A DNA stretch of 64,000 nt, from assembly GCA_963929865.1 (NCBI GenBank), contig CAWVKK010000059.1, positions 1 to 64,000 of the forward strand, read 5' to 3'. Under the pieces are notes generated by a model. It saw nothing but the letters and a program-made list of their open reading frames with translations, was not told where the DNA came from and ran no database searches. This stretch comes from JAGZHZ01 sp963929865 (GTDB lineage: Bacteria; Bacillota; Clostridia; Lachnospirales; Lachnospiraceae). Every line of letters begins with the position of its first letter. Position 1 is the first letter of the stretch. Below are positions 49,588 to 59,618 of the stretch, one piece after another. The translations under genes were made by a program, and so were the position numbers.

Positions 49588-51306
49588 ATGAAACAGATTT
49601 CAGGAAACAAACTGCTGGTAAAGGCGTTAAAAGAAGAAGGCGTGGAAGTGATTTTCGGCTATCCGGGCGCCTGCACGATCAATCTGAGCGACGAGCTGTA
49701 CAAGCAGAATGATATAGCGGTCGTTCTCCCAAGACATGAACAGGCTCTGGTCCATGAGGCGGACGCGTATGCGAGGACAACCGGAAAGGTGGGCGTGTGC
49801 CTTGTGACAAGCGGACCTGGTGCGACGAACCTGGTAACGGGGCTGGCAACAGCCAACTATGACAGTGTTCCCCTTGTCTGTTTTACCGGGCAGGTAGAGC
49901 GCCATCTGATCGGAAACGATGCGTTCCAGGAGGTCGACATCGTCGGCATCACGAGAAGCATCACAAAATACGGCGTGACAGTGAAAAACAGAGAGGATCT
50001 GGGAAGAATTTTAAAAGAGGCATTTTACATCGCACGCACCGGAAGACCGGGACCGGTTCTGATCGATCTTCCAAAGGACGTAATGGCGGAGCTGGGGAGC
50101 GCAGAGTATCCAAAGACGGTCAATATCCGGGGATACAAGCCGAACACAAGCGTTCACATGGGTCAGCTGAAAAAAGCGATCAAGATGCTTAACAAGGCAA
50201 AAAAACCGCTCTTTTTGGCAGGCGGCGGCGTCAACATCGCACATGCAAACGAATACTTCAGAGAGATTGTCGATAAGACAAAGGTTCCGGTTGTGACGAC
50301 GATCATGGGGCGGGGAGCAATCCCGACGAACCATCCGCTGTTTATCGGAAACCTGGGTATGCACGGTGCCTATGCCGCGAACATGGCGGTCAGCGAGTGC
50401 GACGTCCTGTTCTCGATCGGAACGAGATTTAACGACCGGATCACCGGAAAGCTGCACGCTTTCGCGCCGAACGCGCAGATCGTCCACATCGATATCGACA
50501 CGGCCTCGATCTCCCGGAATATCCATGTCGACGTCCCGATTGTGGCGGACGCAAAGGAAGCGCTCTCAAAAATGGTCGAGTACGTAGAAGAATGCGACAC
50601 GGAGAAATGGGTGTCAAGGATCGCCGGCTGGAAACAGGAGCATCCGCTTCGGATGCGCCCCAACGACGTGTTGAGCCCGATGGACATCATAGAGGAAATC
50701 AACCGGCAGTTCAACGAGGCAATCATCGTGACTGACGTAGGACAGCACCAGATGCTCGTCTCCCAGTACATCGAGATCACCGACAAGAAGCAGCTTGTGA
50801 CGTCAGGCGGTCTGGGCACGATGGGATACGGCTTTCCGGGAGCGATCGGAGCCAAAATCGGAAATCCGGACAAGCCGGTCATTGCCGTTTCAGGGGACGG
50901 CGGAATGCAGATGAATATCCAGGAATTCGCCACAGCCGTTTTGGAGGAGCTGCCGGTTATCGCGTGCGTGTTCAACAATGAATACCTCGGGATGGTGCGC
51001 CAGTGGCAGAAGCTGTTTTACGGAAAACGGTACAGCATGACGAACCTGCGCGCCGGCGCACTGTCAAGGCGGACGCAGGGTGAGGAATATCCGGAGTACA
51101 CGCCGGATTTTGTGAATCTGGCCCAGAGCTACGGCGCAAAGGGAATCCGCGTCACAAAGAAGGAAGAGATCGCCGCCGCGTTTGAGGAGGCGAAAAAGAA
51201 TACAAAGACACCGACCCTGATCGAGTTTATTATCGATCCGGAAGAGATGGTATATCCGATGATTAAGCCGGGCGGAACGTTGGAAGATATGATTATGGAT
51301 TGCTAG
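49588..51306 (+). CDS. ilvB: acetolactate synthase large subunit
   Basis: A 572-residue thiamine-diphosphate enzyme that joins two pyruvates, or pyruvate and 2-ketobutyrate, in branched-chain amino acid synthesis. The N-terminal FGYPGACTINLSDEL and catalytic Glu in LPRHEQALVHEADAYAR, the FAD-binding middle domain, and the ThDP motif GDGGMQMNIQEF ending in FNNEYLG are all present. The ATG at 49588 has TAGGAGG ten bases upstream; the open frame extends 102 bp further through the T-box terminator and is not used. It forms a complex with IvN, the small subunit encoded 12 bp downstream. T-box leader controls expression. Confidence 0.95.
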   Translation: MKQISGNKLLVKALKEEGVEVIFGYPGACTINLSDELYKQNDIAVVLPRHEQALVHEADAYARTTGKVGVCLVTSGPGATNLVTGLATANYDSVPLVCFTGQVERHLIGNDAFQEVDIVGITRSITKYGVTVKNREDLGRILKEAFYIARTGRPGPVLIDLPKDVMAELGSAEYPKTVNIRGYKPNTSVHMGQLKKAIKMLNKAKKPLFLAGGGVNIAHANEYFREIVDKTKVPVVTTIMGRGAIPTNHPLFIGNLGMHGAYAANMAVSECDVLFSIGTRFNDRITGKLHAFAPNAQIVHIDIDTASISRNIHVDVPIVADAKEALSKMVEYVEECDTEKWVSRIAGWKQEHPLRMRPNDVLSPMDIIEEINRQFNEAIIVTDVGQHQMLVSQYIEITDKKQLVTSGGLGTMGYGFPGAIGAKIGNPDKPVIAVSGDGGMQMNIQEFATAVLEELPVIACVFNNEYLGMVRQWQKLFYGKRYSMTNLRAGALSRRTQGEEYPEYTPDFVNLAQSYGAKGIRVTKKEEIAAAFEEAKKNTKTPTLIEFIIDPEEMVYPMIKPGGTLEDMIMDC

Positions 51307-51318
51307 GGGGATAAAAGA

Positions 51319-51828
51319 ATGGAAAAAGGTATGAAGAAAAGATGGATTTCTCTTTATGTGGAAAATCAGGTAGGTGTGCTCTCAAAGATTTCCGGGCTGT
51401 TTTCCGGAAAATGCTATAACCTCGACAGCCTGACAGTAGGCACGACGGAAGACCCGACCATCTCCAGAATGACGATCGCCACCGTCAGCGACGACGAGAC
51501 GTTTGAGCAGATCAAAAAGCAGCTCAATAGAATGGTAGAGGTTATCAAGGTCATCGATTTCACGGATATTTTCGTGAGAATGAAAGAAATTTTATATGTC
51601 AAAGTCAAAAGATGCACCCCGGAGGACAAGACGGAGCTGTTCCAGATCGCGGAGACGTTCAAGGCGAGGGTGATCGATTACGGAAAAGACAGCCTGCTGC
51701 TGGAGTTTGTGCAGACAGCGACGAAAAACGACGCCGTGATCAAGCTGATGAAGGAAGAGTTCGCGTGCATTGAAGTCGTGCGCGGGGGCAGCGTCGGCAT
51801 CGAGTCGATCAGTATGATGGAACGGTAA
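51319..51828 (+). CDS. ilvN: acetolactate synthase small (regulatory) subunit
   Basis: A 169-residue regulatory subunit. The N-terminal ACT domain (RWISLYVENQVGVLSKISGLFSGKCYNLDSLTVG) binds valine for feedback control; the C-terminal domain (RVIDYGKDSLLLEFVQT) is that of ALS_ss_C. Length is usual for bacterial IlvN. AGGGGGAT precedes the start. It is co-transcribed with ilvB, and a terminator follows. Confidence 0.94.
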   Translation: MEKGMKKRWISLYVENQVGVLSKISGLFSGKCYNLDSLTVGTTEDPTISRMTIATVSDDETFEQIKKQLNRMVEVIKVIDFTDIFVRMKEILYVKVKRCTPEDKTELFQIAETFKARVIDYGKDSLLLEFVQTATKNDAVIKLMKEEFACIEVVRGGSVGIESISMMER

Positions 51829-51847
51829 CTTTTTAACATAAAAGATG

Positions 51848-51885
51848 AGAACGCGGCAGCAAAAAGGTCCGCGTTCTTATTTTTT
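51848..51885 (+). terminator. terminator of ilvBN
   Basis: AGAACGCGG pairs with CCGCGTTCT, followed by TATTTTTTG. Confidence 0.88.
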
Positions 51886-51962
51886 GTGGTAAAATAAGAC
51901 AGATCCAAATGGAAAGAACGGGTGATCCGCAGAGGGCGGAATCACGGGAAAGGAATGGTGCG

Positions 51963-52463
51963 ATGAAGATCACAAAGCGAACCGACAGAAAAAAAGAATT
52001 TCTTGATCTGCTGCTGCTCGGCGACGAGCAGGAAAGCAGGATCGACACGTATCTGGAAAGGGGCGAGATGTTCCTGCTGGAGGAGGATGGGATAAAGGCA
52101 GAGTGCGTCGTGACGAAGGAGGGGGACGGCGTCTATGAGATCAAAAACATTGCGGTCGCTCCAGACTGCCGCAGAAGAGGCTATGGAAGAACTCTGATAG
52201 AGTATGTGTTCACACACTGCGCGGACTGCCATACCCTGACGGCGGGGACCGGGGAGAGCGCGCTCACGCTTCCGTTTTACAAAAAATGCGGGTTTGAGGA
52301 ATTTGGAAGAGTAAAAAATTTTTTTATCGATCACTACGACCACCCGATTTTTGAGGCGGGCGTTCAGCTTGTGGACATGATTTATCTGAGGAAGCGCCGC
52401 GCGCAAAAGGGATCGGAAGAGGAAAATTGTGACAGAAAAGACAAGGAAAGCACAACCGTATGA
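51963..52463 (+). CDS. GNAT-family N-acetyltransferase
   Basis: A 166-residue acetyltransferase. The acetyl-CoA motif is VAPDCRRRGYGRTLIEYV (about residues 76-93); TAGTGESALTLPFYKKCGFEEFGR is the typical C-terminal substrate strand and helix. A charged tail follows FEAGVQLVDMIYLRKR. The substrate is not predictable. Its stop overlaps the start of the ABC transporter gene (ATGA), so the two are coupled; acetylation and export of the same compound is possible but unproven. Confidence 0.85.
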   Translation: MKITKRTDRKKEFLDLLLLGDEQESRIDTYLERGEMFLLEEDGIKAECVVTKEGDGVYEIKNIAVAPDCRRRGYGRTLIEYVFTHCADCHTLTAGTGESALTLPFYKKCGFEEFGRVKNFFIDHYDHPIFEAGVQLVDMIYLRKRRAQKGSEEENCDRKDKESTTV

Positions 52464-54244
52464 GAGAAAGAGAAAAAAACAGTTTAAAAGCCATTTTAAA
52501 AAACATATACGCTCTGCTGGACCGCAAACAGAAGATAAACTTTTTGGTCATCATCGCGATCATGGCGATATCGGCCGCTCTGTCGCAGCTGACGCCAAAG
52601 GCGATCGGATGGCTGACGGACGATATCCTGGTGCAGGAGCGGATTGAATTTTTCAAGGTGATTCCGTTTTTGCTGCTGATCCTGGCAGTCAACATCGCAA
52701 ACGAGCTGATCAAGATCGCCAGAAGAGTGCTGGTGGAGGACACGGCGACAAAGACGGAGAAAAAAGCGAGAGGCATTGTCATCGTATCGCTTCTAAAGGC
52801 CCCGCTGTCTTACTTTAAACAGAACATGACAGGAAACATTCACGGAAGACTCAACAGATGCCTGGAGGGGACGGTCAAGCTGGAAAAGCTGATGTTTATG
52901 GACTTTGCGCCCGCGATTTTTAACAGCATCGCGGCGGTTTTCGTCATCCTCACGACGCTCCCCGTGATCCTGGCGCTCCCGATGCTGCTGGTGATCCCCA
53001 TCGGGACAGCGATCGTGCTGAGGCAGATTTCGACGCAGAGAGGAATCCGGGTAGAGCTGCTGGACACAAAATCGGCGATGGACGGGACGATTGTCGAGCT
53101 GCTGAACGGCATCGAAGTCATCCGGATCGCAGACAGCATTGACCTGGAAAAAGACAGATTTGACCGCAAATCAGAGTTCCTCAGAAAGAAGGAGATGCGG
53201 CACCACATTCAGATGGCAAAATATGACTGCTTTAAGTTTATCAACGAAGCGGTGTTTACGGTCTTGATGATCGGAATCTCGACGTACCTGGCGACGCAGC
53301 ATATCATCACCGTCGGAAGCGTGCTGACGGCGTACCTGTGTTTCTCCCAGCTGATTAAGCCGCTGCAGGAGCTTCACCGGATTTTGGACGAGCTGTCGGA
53401 ATGCATGGTTTTGGCGGAGGACTTCTTTAGGATGACGGAGCTGCCCAACGATTTTTCATATGCGGTTTTGCCTGAGAAAAACAAAAAGAACAAAGACGCG
53501 GACATGAAACGACAGCCTATAATTGACGCCCGGAACGTGACCTTTCAGTATGACGGCGGAGACACTGTCTTAAATAACGTGAGTCTGAAAGTGGAACAGG
53601 GAACCTTTCTGGGGATCGCAGGACCGAGCGGATGCGGAAAATCGTCTCTGATCAAGGCGATATGCCGGCTGGAACCCTGCCAGGGCAAGCTTTTGATAGA
53701 CGGCAGAGACATTGATACCCTCTCAAGAAAAGAGATCTCACAGCTTATCGCGCTGGTGCCGCAAAGCCCGTTTTTGATCGCGGGGACGCTGTACGAAAAT
53801 ATCTGCTATGGTCTGGAGGAGAAGGCGCCGCTTGAAAAGGTTGAGGAAGCGGCGAGAAAAGCATATCTGTATGATTTTGTCAAGAGTCTGCCCAAACAGT
53901 TTGACACTGTCATCGCAGAGGGAGGCGGCAACCTCTCAGGGGGACAAAAGCAGAGAATCGCGATCGCCAGAATTTTCCTGAGAAGACCTAAAATTCTGAT
54001 CCTGGATGAGGCGACCTCGGCGCTGGACAATACGTCGGAGAAATATATCCAGACGGAGATCGAAAAGCTGAAAGCAGAATATCACACCACGATCCTCTCG
54101 ATCGCGCACCGGCTGACCACGCTGAAAAACTGCGACGAGATTGTTGTGCTGAACAAAGGATCGATTGAACAGAAGGGCAAATATGAAGAGCTGATCGAGA
54201 CGCCCGGCATTTTCAGCGACATGTATTACGGAAAGCTCAAGTGA
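52460..54244 (+). CDS. ABC exporter, fused membrane and ATPase domains
   Basis: A 594-residue half-transporter. Six helices lie in residues 25-330; the ATPase has Walker A GPSGCGKSS, Q-loop LVPQSPF, signature LSGGQKQR, Walker B ILILDEATSALD and switch His IAHRLTTL. It probably works as a homodimer, since no partner is adjacent. The cargo is unknown; lipid, drug or peptide export are the usual roles. It overlaps the GNAT gene by 4 bp and is followed 60 bp later by a sugar-sensor operon in the same direction. Confidence 0.88.
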   Translation: MREREKNSLKAILKNIYALLDRKQKINFLVIIAIMAISAALSQLTPKAIGWLTDDILVQERIEFFKVIPFLLLILAVNIANELIKIARRVLVEDTATKTEKKARGIVIVSLLKAPLSYFKQNMTGNIHGRLNRCLEGTVKLEKLMFMDFAPAIFNSIAAVFVILTTLPVILALPMLLVIPIGTAIVLRQISTQRGIRVELLDTKSAMDGTIVELLNGIEVIRIADSIDLEKDRFDRKSEFLRKKEMRHHIQMAKYDCFKFINEAVFTVLMIGISTYLATQHIITVGSVLTAYLCFSQLIKPLQELHRILDELSECMVLAEDFFRMTELPNDFSYAVLPEKNKKNKDADMKRQPIIDARNVTFQYDGGDTVLNNVSLKVEQGTFLGIAGPSGCGKSSLIKAICRLEPCQGKLLIDGRDIDTLSRKEISQLIALVPQSPFLIAGTLYENICYGLEEKAPLEKVEEAARKAYLYDFVKSLPKQFDTVIAEGGGNLSGGQKQRIAIARIFLRRPKILILDEATSALDNTSEKYIQTEIEKLKAEYHTTILSIAHRLTTLKNCDEIVVLNKGSIEQKGKYEELIETPGIFSDMYYGKLK

Positions 54245-54304
54245 GAAGAATCATACATAAATGCGGAAAAAACCGGAAAAAAGGAAAAAGGCGGGGGAAA
54301 ACAA

Positions 54305-55255
54305 ATGGAAAAAAGAAAGAAGGCGTTTATATTCGGACTGGCGGGCTGCCTGGCAGTTTGCTGCGCGCCGTGCAGGGCAGAGGAAAACGAAAAGGAGGGA
54401 GCGCTGCGGGCTGTGATTTTTTACCAGTCTCAGATCTGGGTGCAGGACATCAATATCATGCAGCAGATCGCGGACAGCATTGAGGAGCATTTGGACGGAT
54501 ATCCGGGGATCGCGTTCAGCAGCTATGGCGTGGAAAACATTTCCATGACAGAGGCGATCAAGGCGGCGGTCGGCATGAAGACGGACGTGATGATTTTTTA
54601 CGGGATTGACTCAGAGGAGGCAAAAAAAGAATACCAGATGCTCAAAGACCGCGGAATCCGCCTCATTCTCGCGGACGGAGACGCTCAGAGCAGCGGGCGG
54701 TTTGCCTATGTGGGGACGGACAACTATGAGGGCGGCGTGCAGGCGGCGGATCTGATCGCCCAGAAAAAGGGCGCCGGGACAAGCGTCGCGGTGCTTGCGC
54801 CGAACCTTGATACAACGCTGTGCAGCGTGGGAGGACGGCTCAGGGGCTTTAAAGAAGCCGCCCCGTCGAAAGAGCTGGACATACAGGCATACTGTGAGAC
54901 GACATACGACTCGCTGACGGCGATCCAGCAGATCGAGACGCTGCTCGACGAACACCCGGATGTCGAGGTTTTGTACTGCGCCGAGGCGGTATCGGGACAG
55001 GCGGCTGCCGATGTGGTTGAGGAGCGGGGGCTGAAAGATCAGATCATGGTCATCACGTACGACATCAACCAAAACATCGAGGAGGATCTGATAAGCGGCG
55101 CTCTTGACGTGACGCTGATGCAGGACACGGAGGCGATCGGTCAGGCGTGCGCCGAAAAACTGATCGCGCTGGCGGAAGAACCGGAGATGGAAAGCACGCA
55201 GGACGTCCTGTTCTCGTGTATTCCGATGACGGCGCACGACATAGAGGGGGAGTGA
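54305..55255 (+). CDS. periplasmic-binding-protein-like sugar sensor
   Basis: A 316-residue exported protein of the PBP1/Peripla_BP_4 fold. The signal peptide (about residues 1-26) ends in LAVCCAPCRAEE, with Cys residues that might be lipidated although the box is not ideal. First lobe: RAVIFYQSQIWVQDI; hinge: ADGDAQSSGRFAYVGTDNYEGG; second lobe ends DINQNIEEDLISGALDVTLMQD. A YesM-type kinase starts five bp downstream, and no permease is present, so it is likely the ligand arm of a three-component sensor. Second of three such loci in the window. Confidence 0.85.
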   Translation: MEKRKKAFIFGLAGCLAVCCAPCRAEENEKEGALRAVIFYQSQIWVQDINIMQQIADSIEEHLDGYPGIAFSSYGVENISMTEAIKAAVGMKTDVMIFYGIDSEEAKKEYQMLKDRGIRLILADGDAQSSGRFAYVGTDNYEGGVQAADLIAQKKGAGTSVAVLAPNLDTTLCSVGGRLRGFKEAAPSKELDIQAYCETTYDSLTAIQQIETLLDEHPDVEVLYCAEAVSGQAAADVVEERGLKDQIMVITYDINQNIEEDLISGALDVTLMQDTEAIGQACAEKLIALAEEPEMESTQDVLFSCIPMTAHDIEGE

Positions 55256-55259
55256 GAAG

Positions 55260-56780
55260 ATGGCACAAAAAAACAGATTTTGCTCCTTAAACCGGAAAAT
55301 TATGATCTTCGGCATTTTTCTCTCAAGCTTTTTTCTGCTGTTCTGCATTTTGTTCTGGGGAAGCAACCGCTATCTGTTTGAACAGCAGAGACGGCTTTTG
55401 GAGGTGCAGCAGCAGTTTTCTGCGCTGATCAACGGGATGAGAGAGGCGGACAGCAGCCTGTACGCGTACGCGCAGGCGCGCAGCGAAGCCTTAAAGGCGC
55501 AGTGCGAAAGCTTCGTAAGCGGGATCCAGAACGCGGCGCATCAGCTGTCTGAGTTCTTAGACCAGCCGATTTTTGTGGATCTGGACTATCTGACGCAGAC
55601 GTACGCAGAGAGCGCGCACCGGGTGCTGGACGCGCAGGGAGCCGGGACCGGGCAGTTTTTGAGACTGTATCAGGAATCGGCGGAAAATCTGGAGATCATC
55701 AACGCGCTCATAACGCCGTATACAATGGCGGTCAATGAAAACCAGGCTCAGGGTCAGGAAAGACTTGAGAGAATCCGGGAGATCATGGAGTATTCCATGA
55801 TTGCCGCGATCGTATGCCTGACCGGAGTATCCCTGCTGTTTCTGACAGGGTTCTCCAGGCGGATCACGCGCAACCTGGAGCTTTTGACGAAGCGCGCCGA
55901 AAAAATCTGCGAAGGAGAGTGGAATGTGGAGATGCCTGCGCAGATTGAAATCAGGGACGAGGTGGGCGTTCTGGCAAAGGCGTTTTACCGGATGCTCGAT
56001 ACGATCCACCGCCAGATTGAGCAGCTTAAGCGCCAGGAGGCGATGAAGAGACAGCTGAAGGAAGCGGAGATGTATGCGGTTCAGATGAAGGCAAGGCTTG
56101 AACACGCGCAGCTGAGAACGCTCCAGTCGCGGGTCAACCCTCACTTCCTGTTTAACGCTTTAAATGTCATCGGGGGACAGGCAGCGGAGGAAAAGGCTGA
56201 GAAGACGCTGGACATGATCTTTGAGACAGCCGATTATCTGCGCTATTCGCTGAGCAAGCTGGACAAGATTGTGACGCTGGAGGAAGAGATCAAAAACGCG
56301 GGAGACTATCTGATGATCCAGAAGCGGCGCTTCGCCGACCGGCTTTCGTTTTCTCTTAAATGCGACGACGGCTGCAAAAAGGCAAAAATTCCGTCTATGA
56401 TTCTGCAGCCCCTGTGCGAGAACGCGCTCATGCACGGCATCATGCCCCTGACGGAGGGAGGATGGATTGAGGTGAGCGCAAAAAAGCGCGCCGGATGGAT
56501 CGAGGTGACAGTGGCGGACAACGGACTTGGATTTTCGGCGGAGCGGATCGCGGAGATCGAGGAGAGGCTCAAAAAAGAAGAGTATGACGATGCGAACGGG
56601 GTCGGCATGTACAATATCATGCAGAGGATGAACGCGTTTTTTCAGGACAAGGCGCGCTGCGCCATCGAGAGCGTTCCAAATGTGGAGACAAAAGTGATCG
56701 TAACGTTTCCGGCGTATGAGAAGGCGGAAACACAGATGGAGGAGGATGAGAGAGATGATAAAGGTAATTTTGGCGGATGA
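55260..56780 (+). CDS. YesM-like sensor histidine kinase
   Basis: A 506-residue membrane kinase. Helix 1 about residues 14-35, an external helical domain, helix 2 about 178-200, a HAMP-like region (RRITRNLELLTKRAEKI) and coiled coil, then the kinase core with RVNPHFLFNALNVIG (His295) and the ATP site LQPLCENALMHG and ADNGLGF. AGGGGGAG precedes the ATG at 55260. Its end overlaps the regulator gene by 26 bp. Confidence 0.92.
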   Translation: MAQKNRFCSLNRKIMIFGIFLSSFFLLFCILFWGSNRYLFEQQRRLLEVQQQFSALINGMREADSSLYAYAQARSEALKAQCESFVSGIQNAAHQLSEFLDQPIFVDLDYLTQTYAESAHRVLDAQGAGTGQFLRLYQESAENLEIINALITPYTMAVNENQAQGQERLERIREIMEYSMIAAIVCLTGVSLLFLTGFSRRITRNLELLTKRAEKICEGEWNVEMPAQIEIRDEVGVLAKAFYRMLDTIHRQIEQLKRQEAMKRQLKEAEMYAVQMKARLEHAQLRTLQSRVNPHFLFNALNVIGGQAAEEKAEKTLDMIFETADYLRYSLSKLDKIVTLEEEIKNAGDYLMIQKRRFADRLSFSLKCDDGCKKAKIPSMILQPLCENALMHGIMPLTEGGWIEVSAKKRAGWIEVTVADNGLGFSAERIAEIEERLKKEEYDDANGVGMYNIMQRMNAFFQDKARCAIESVPNVETKVIVTFPAYEKAETQMEEDERDDKGNFGG

Positions 56781-57462
56781 CGAGCCGCTTGCCCTGACGC
56801 TGCTGCAGCACATGATCGACTGGAACCGTTTTGGGCTGACGCTCTCCGGATGTGCTAAAAACGGAGATGAGCTGTACCAGATGATTCTGGAGCAGCGCCC
56901 GGAGATTGTGATCACGGATATCAGAATGCCGGGGCGCTCAGGGCTGGAGATCATCGCAAAAACGCTCGAGGCAGGGCTTCGGACCCGGTTTGTGATTGTC
57001 AGTTCGCACACAAGCTTTGAGTATGCCCGCAAGGCGATCCAGCTGGGGGCGGAAGACTTTCTGCCAAAGCCGGTCAGGCGCTCGGAGCTTGTGAAGATTT
57101 TAAGCGTGCTGCTGGAAAAATTAAAAGGACCGGAGCCCCAGGCAGAGTCGTGCCGAAAGCTGATCCAGACGGCGAAAGGGTATATCGACCTGAACTTTGA
57201 AAAGCATCTGACGCTGGAAAACGTCGCCTCCCAGGTTTATGTCAGCGCCAGCTACCTCTCGACGGTATTCAAAAAAGAGACCGGCGTCAATTTCAGCGAA
57301 TATCTGACAAACGTGAGGATGGAGAACGCAAAGCGGTTTTTAGACGATACGCAGTATACCGTCTCCCAGATCGCGGAGATGGTAGGGTATAAAGATGTGA
57401 AGCATTTTAGCAGTGTGTTTCAGAAATATTATCAAGTATCGCCGGCGCAGTATCGGAAATGA
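56755..57462 (+). CDS. AraC-family response regulator (short YesN type)
   Basis: A 235-residue regulator, much shorter than the 511-residue YesN relative in the first locus. Receiver domain 1-120 with DDE (8-10), Asp55 (IVITDIRMPG) and Lys near 105 (FLPKPVRRSE). AraC domain from about 135: TLENVASQVYVSASYLSTVF and TVSQIAEMVGYKDVKHFSSVF. GGAGGATGAGAG precedes the ATG. A GC-rich hairpin overlaps its stop codon. The converging GH13 amylase gene is a candidate target. Confidence 0.92.
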   Translation: MIKVILADDEPLALTLLQHMIDWNRFGLTLSGCAKNGDELYQMILEQRPEIVITDIRMPGRSGLEIIAKTLEAGLRTRFVIVSSHTSFEYARKAIQLGAEDFLPKPVRRSELVKILSVLLEKLKGPEPQAESCRKLIQTAKGYIDLNFEKHLTLENVASQVYVSASYLSTVFKKETGVNFSEYLTNVRMENAKRFLDDTQYTVSQIAEMVGYKDVKHFSSVFQKYYQVSPAQYRK

Positions 57463-57475
57463 TACCGCGCCGGCG
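57440..57475. terminator. hairpin overlapping the regulator stop codon
   Basis: CGCCGGCG (57440-57447) pairs with CGCCGGCG (57468-57475), with an inner GTATC/GATAC stem. There is no T run, but it lies between two converging genes. Confidence 0.5.
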
Positions 57476-57518
57476 AAGAACATGCAGATTTTACTGTCTG
57501 GGCATGAGTATTTTGAGA

Positions 57519-59363
57519 TTACTCAAGAACGACCATAGAGTAAGGAGCCAATGTCAGAGTGTCATCGCTTAACTGGCTGACAGAATCCTGAGAAGAGTGG
57601 AACAATACCTTCTGGAAGGAGCCATAGTTGGCGTCTTTTGGCAGCTCCTGCGTTACGGTTTCGCCTGTCAGGTTGACTAAGACGAGAACGCGCTGATCCT
57701 TTGTCATACGGATGTAGGATACAACCTGGTCGGAGTCAAGAGAGTATTCATCGATATCGCCGTTCATCAGAGCCGGGATATTCTTGCGCGCATGAATCAG
57801 CTCTTTATAGTGGTTAAGCAGGGAAGCAGGATCATCGATCTGCGCTTCTACGGAAGCTTCTCCTCCTAAGCTGTAGACAGGCACGCTGTAATTTGCAAGA
57901 CCTTCTTTTGCGGAACCGTCTTCGTTGAACGGCTCGATGTACCACGGCATACACTCGCGGATGCTGCTGTCAGGTTTTGCGCCGTCAAGACCAACCTCTT
58001 CGCCGTAGTAGATGAATGGTTTTCCAGGCATGGTCAGAAGCAGGGAAGCGGCTACTCTTACGTGGTCCTCCGCCTTGTCGGCGTCCTCGCGCAGGAGCGG
58101 CTGTCCGTCCTCGTCGGTTAAGATGGATGCCGTGATCAGATCAGCTTCCGGATCAAACTGGTATTTAAACATACTCATGATACGGTTCTGATCGTGGTTG
58201 GTGCTGAACGGGCAGTCGATGAAATTGTAGCCGGACGCCTCGCCGAATTTATTGTAAAAGCTGATCAGATCGGAGATAAAGTCAGTGTTCGTCTCGGAAT
58301 TGACCGTCTCATAAATCTGGGTGGCGAGATTGAAGTCAAACGTACTGTCCAATGCGCCCTCTGAGATGAACGGAACCATGTTGTCAGTATTCTGCTCCCA
58401 TACTTCTCCTACGAGATAAGCGTTCGGATATTCAGCGATGACGTCAGAGCGGAAATCTTCCCAGAATGCCTGATTCTTCTCAGAGATATAATCGTTGTAA
58501 ATGTTGGAATAGAAGTCGCCGTAGATATGGCGCGCCGCGTCGAGGCGGAAGCCGTCAATTCCCATATCGAGCCAGAATTTCGCCACATTTGTGATATCCT
58601 CTTTCAGGGCTTCGCTCTCAAAGTTCAAATCCGGCATCGAGCCGCTGAAAATTCCGATGTATTTATATCCCGGCAGTTCCTCAGCCTCTCTCCATACGGT
58701 GGACTCCGGACCATACGTCGCATTGTCGTATAACGGATATTCTTTTTCAAATCCCTCTAAGCTGCCGTGTTCCTGCTCATAGAGAACTTCCTCATTGTGG
58801 ATTTCATCCGCTGTCTTTTCAACGAAATTCGCGTCGGACGGGACAAAGGTGAAGTAATCCCAGTAAGGATTTTCGCTGCCGTCTTCCAGAGTAGGACCCT
58901 TTAAGGCTTCCTGGAACCACACATTGTCAGAGCCGCAGTGGTTTACGACGAGATCCATGATAACCTTGATGCCGTATTCATGGCAGGTTTCAAGCATACT
59001 CTGGAAATCCTCCATTGTTCCGTACTGGCTGTTGACTTCATAGTAATTGCGGACATTGTATCCGTGCTCGCTTCCGGAATCGGTGATCGGCATCAGCCAG
59101 ATGCCTGTAATCCCAAGGTCTGCCAGATAAGGAACCATTTCCTCCACACCCTTGAAATCTCCGATGGAATCCCCGTCGGAATCGCGGAAAGCGCGCACAA
59201 AAATTTCATAGAAGACATCTCCCGACTGCTCGTCGATGATGCCGTCCTTTGCCTCGAAGCGCGTGCTGCTCAGATCGGAAGCGAAGGCAGTTGCCGGCAT
59301 GGCAAACAGCATGGAAGAGCCTATTCCAAGCGCGATCAGACGATTAAAAACTTTCTTTTTCAT
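57519..59363 (-). CDS. secreted alpha-amylase-family glycoside hydrolase (GH13)
   Basis: A 614-residue enzyme. Signal peptide residues 1-28 (LIALGIGSSMLFAMPATAFA). The GH13 regions are present: region I DLVVNHCG, region II GFRLDAARH (nucleophile Asp275), region III LVGEVW (acid/base Glu320), region IV STNHDQNR (Asp391). A C-terminal beta domain follows (VLVLVNLTGETV). It cleaves alpha-1,4 (or 1,6) glucans or maltodextrins outside the cell; no carbohydrate-binding module or cell-wall anchor is seen. It sits between two sensor operons, converging with one and diverging from the other. A minus-strand TATAAT lies near 59420. Confidence 0.93.
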   Translation of the reverse strand: MKKKVFNRLIALGIGSSMLFAMPATAFASDLSSTRFEAKDGIIDEQSGDVFYEIFVRAFRDSDGDSIGDFKGVEEMVPYLADLGITGIWLMPITDSGSEHGYNVRNYYEVNSQYGTMEDFQSMLETCHEYGIKVIMDLVVNHCGSDNVWFQEALKGPTLEDGSENPYWDYFTFVPSDANFVEKTADEIHNEEVLYEQEHGSLEGFEKEYPLYDNATYGPESTVWREAEELPGYKYIGIFSGSMPDLNFESEALKEDITNVAKFWLDMGIDGFRLDAARHIYGDFYSNIYNDYISEKNQAFWEDFRSDVIAEYPNAYLVGEVWEQNTDNMVPFISEGALDSTFDFNLATQIYETVNSETNTDFISDLISFYNKFGEASGYNFIDCPFSTNHDQNRIMSMFKYQFDPEADLITASILTDEDGQPLLREDADKAEDHVRVAASLLLTMPGKPFIYYGEEVGLDGAKPDSSIRECMPWYIEPFNEDGSAKEGLANYSVPVYSLGGEASVEAQIDDPASLLNHYKELIHARKNIPALMNGDIDEYSLDSDQVVSYIRMTKDQRVLVLVNLTGETVTQELPKDANYGSFQKVLFHSSQDSVSQLSDDTLTLAPYSMVVLE

Positions 59364-59618
59364 AAAATCCTCTCCTTCTTTTTTTCGATTTCGATTTCCT
59401 TTTCAGATTTCATGCGTCTATTATAAAATCCTGACGGGCTTTTCTCTATGGAGAGAAGAACACTTTTTTTTGAACAGGGGAGGGAGAAAGAGAAAAGAAA
59501 TGGAAAAACGTTTAAAAAATACAGAACAATTTTCAAAAAATTATCCGTGCCTGCAAAAAGGCAGCTGTGATATGATAAATACAGGACTTGCAAATAAAAA
59601 AACAATAAGGAAGCCAAG

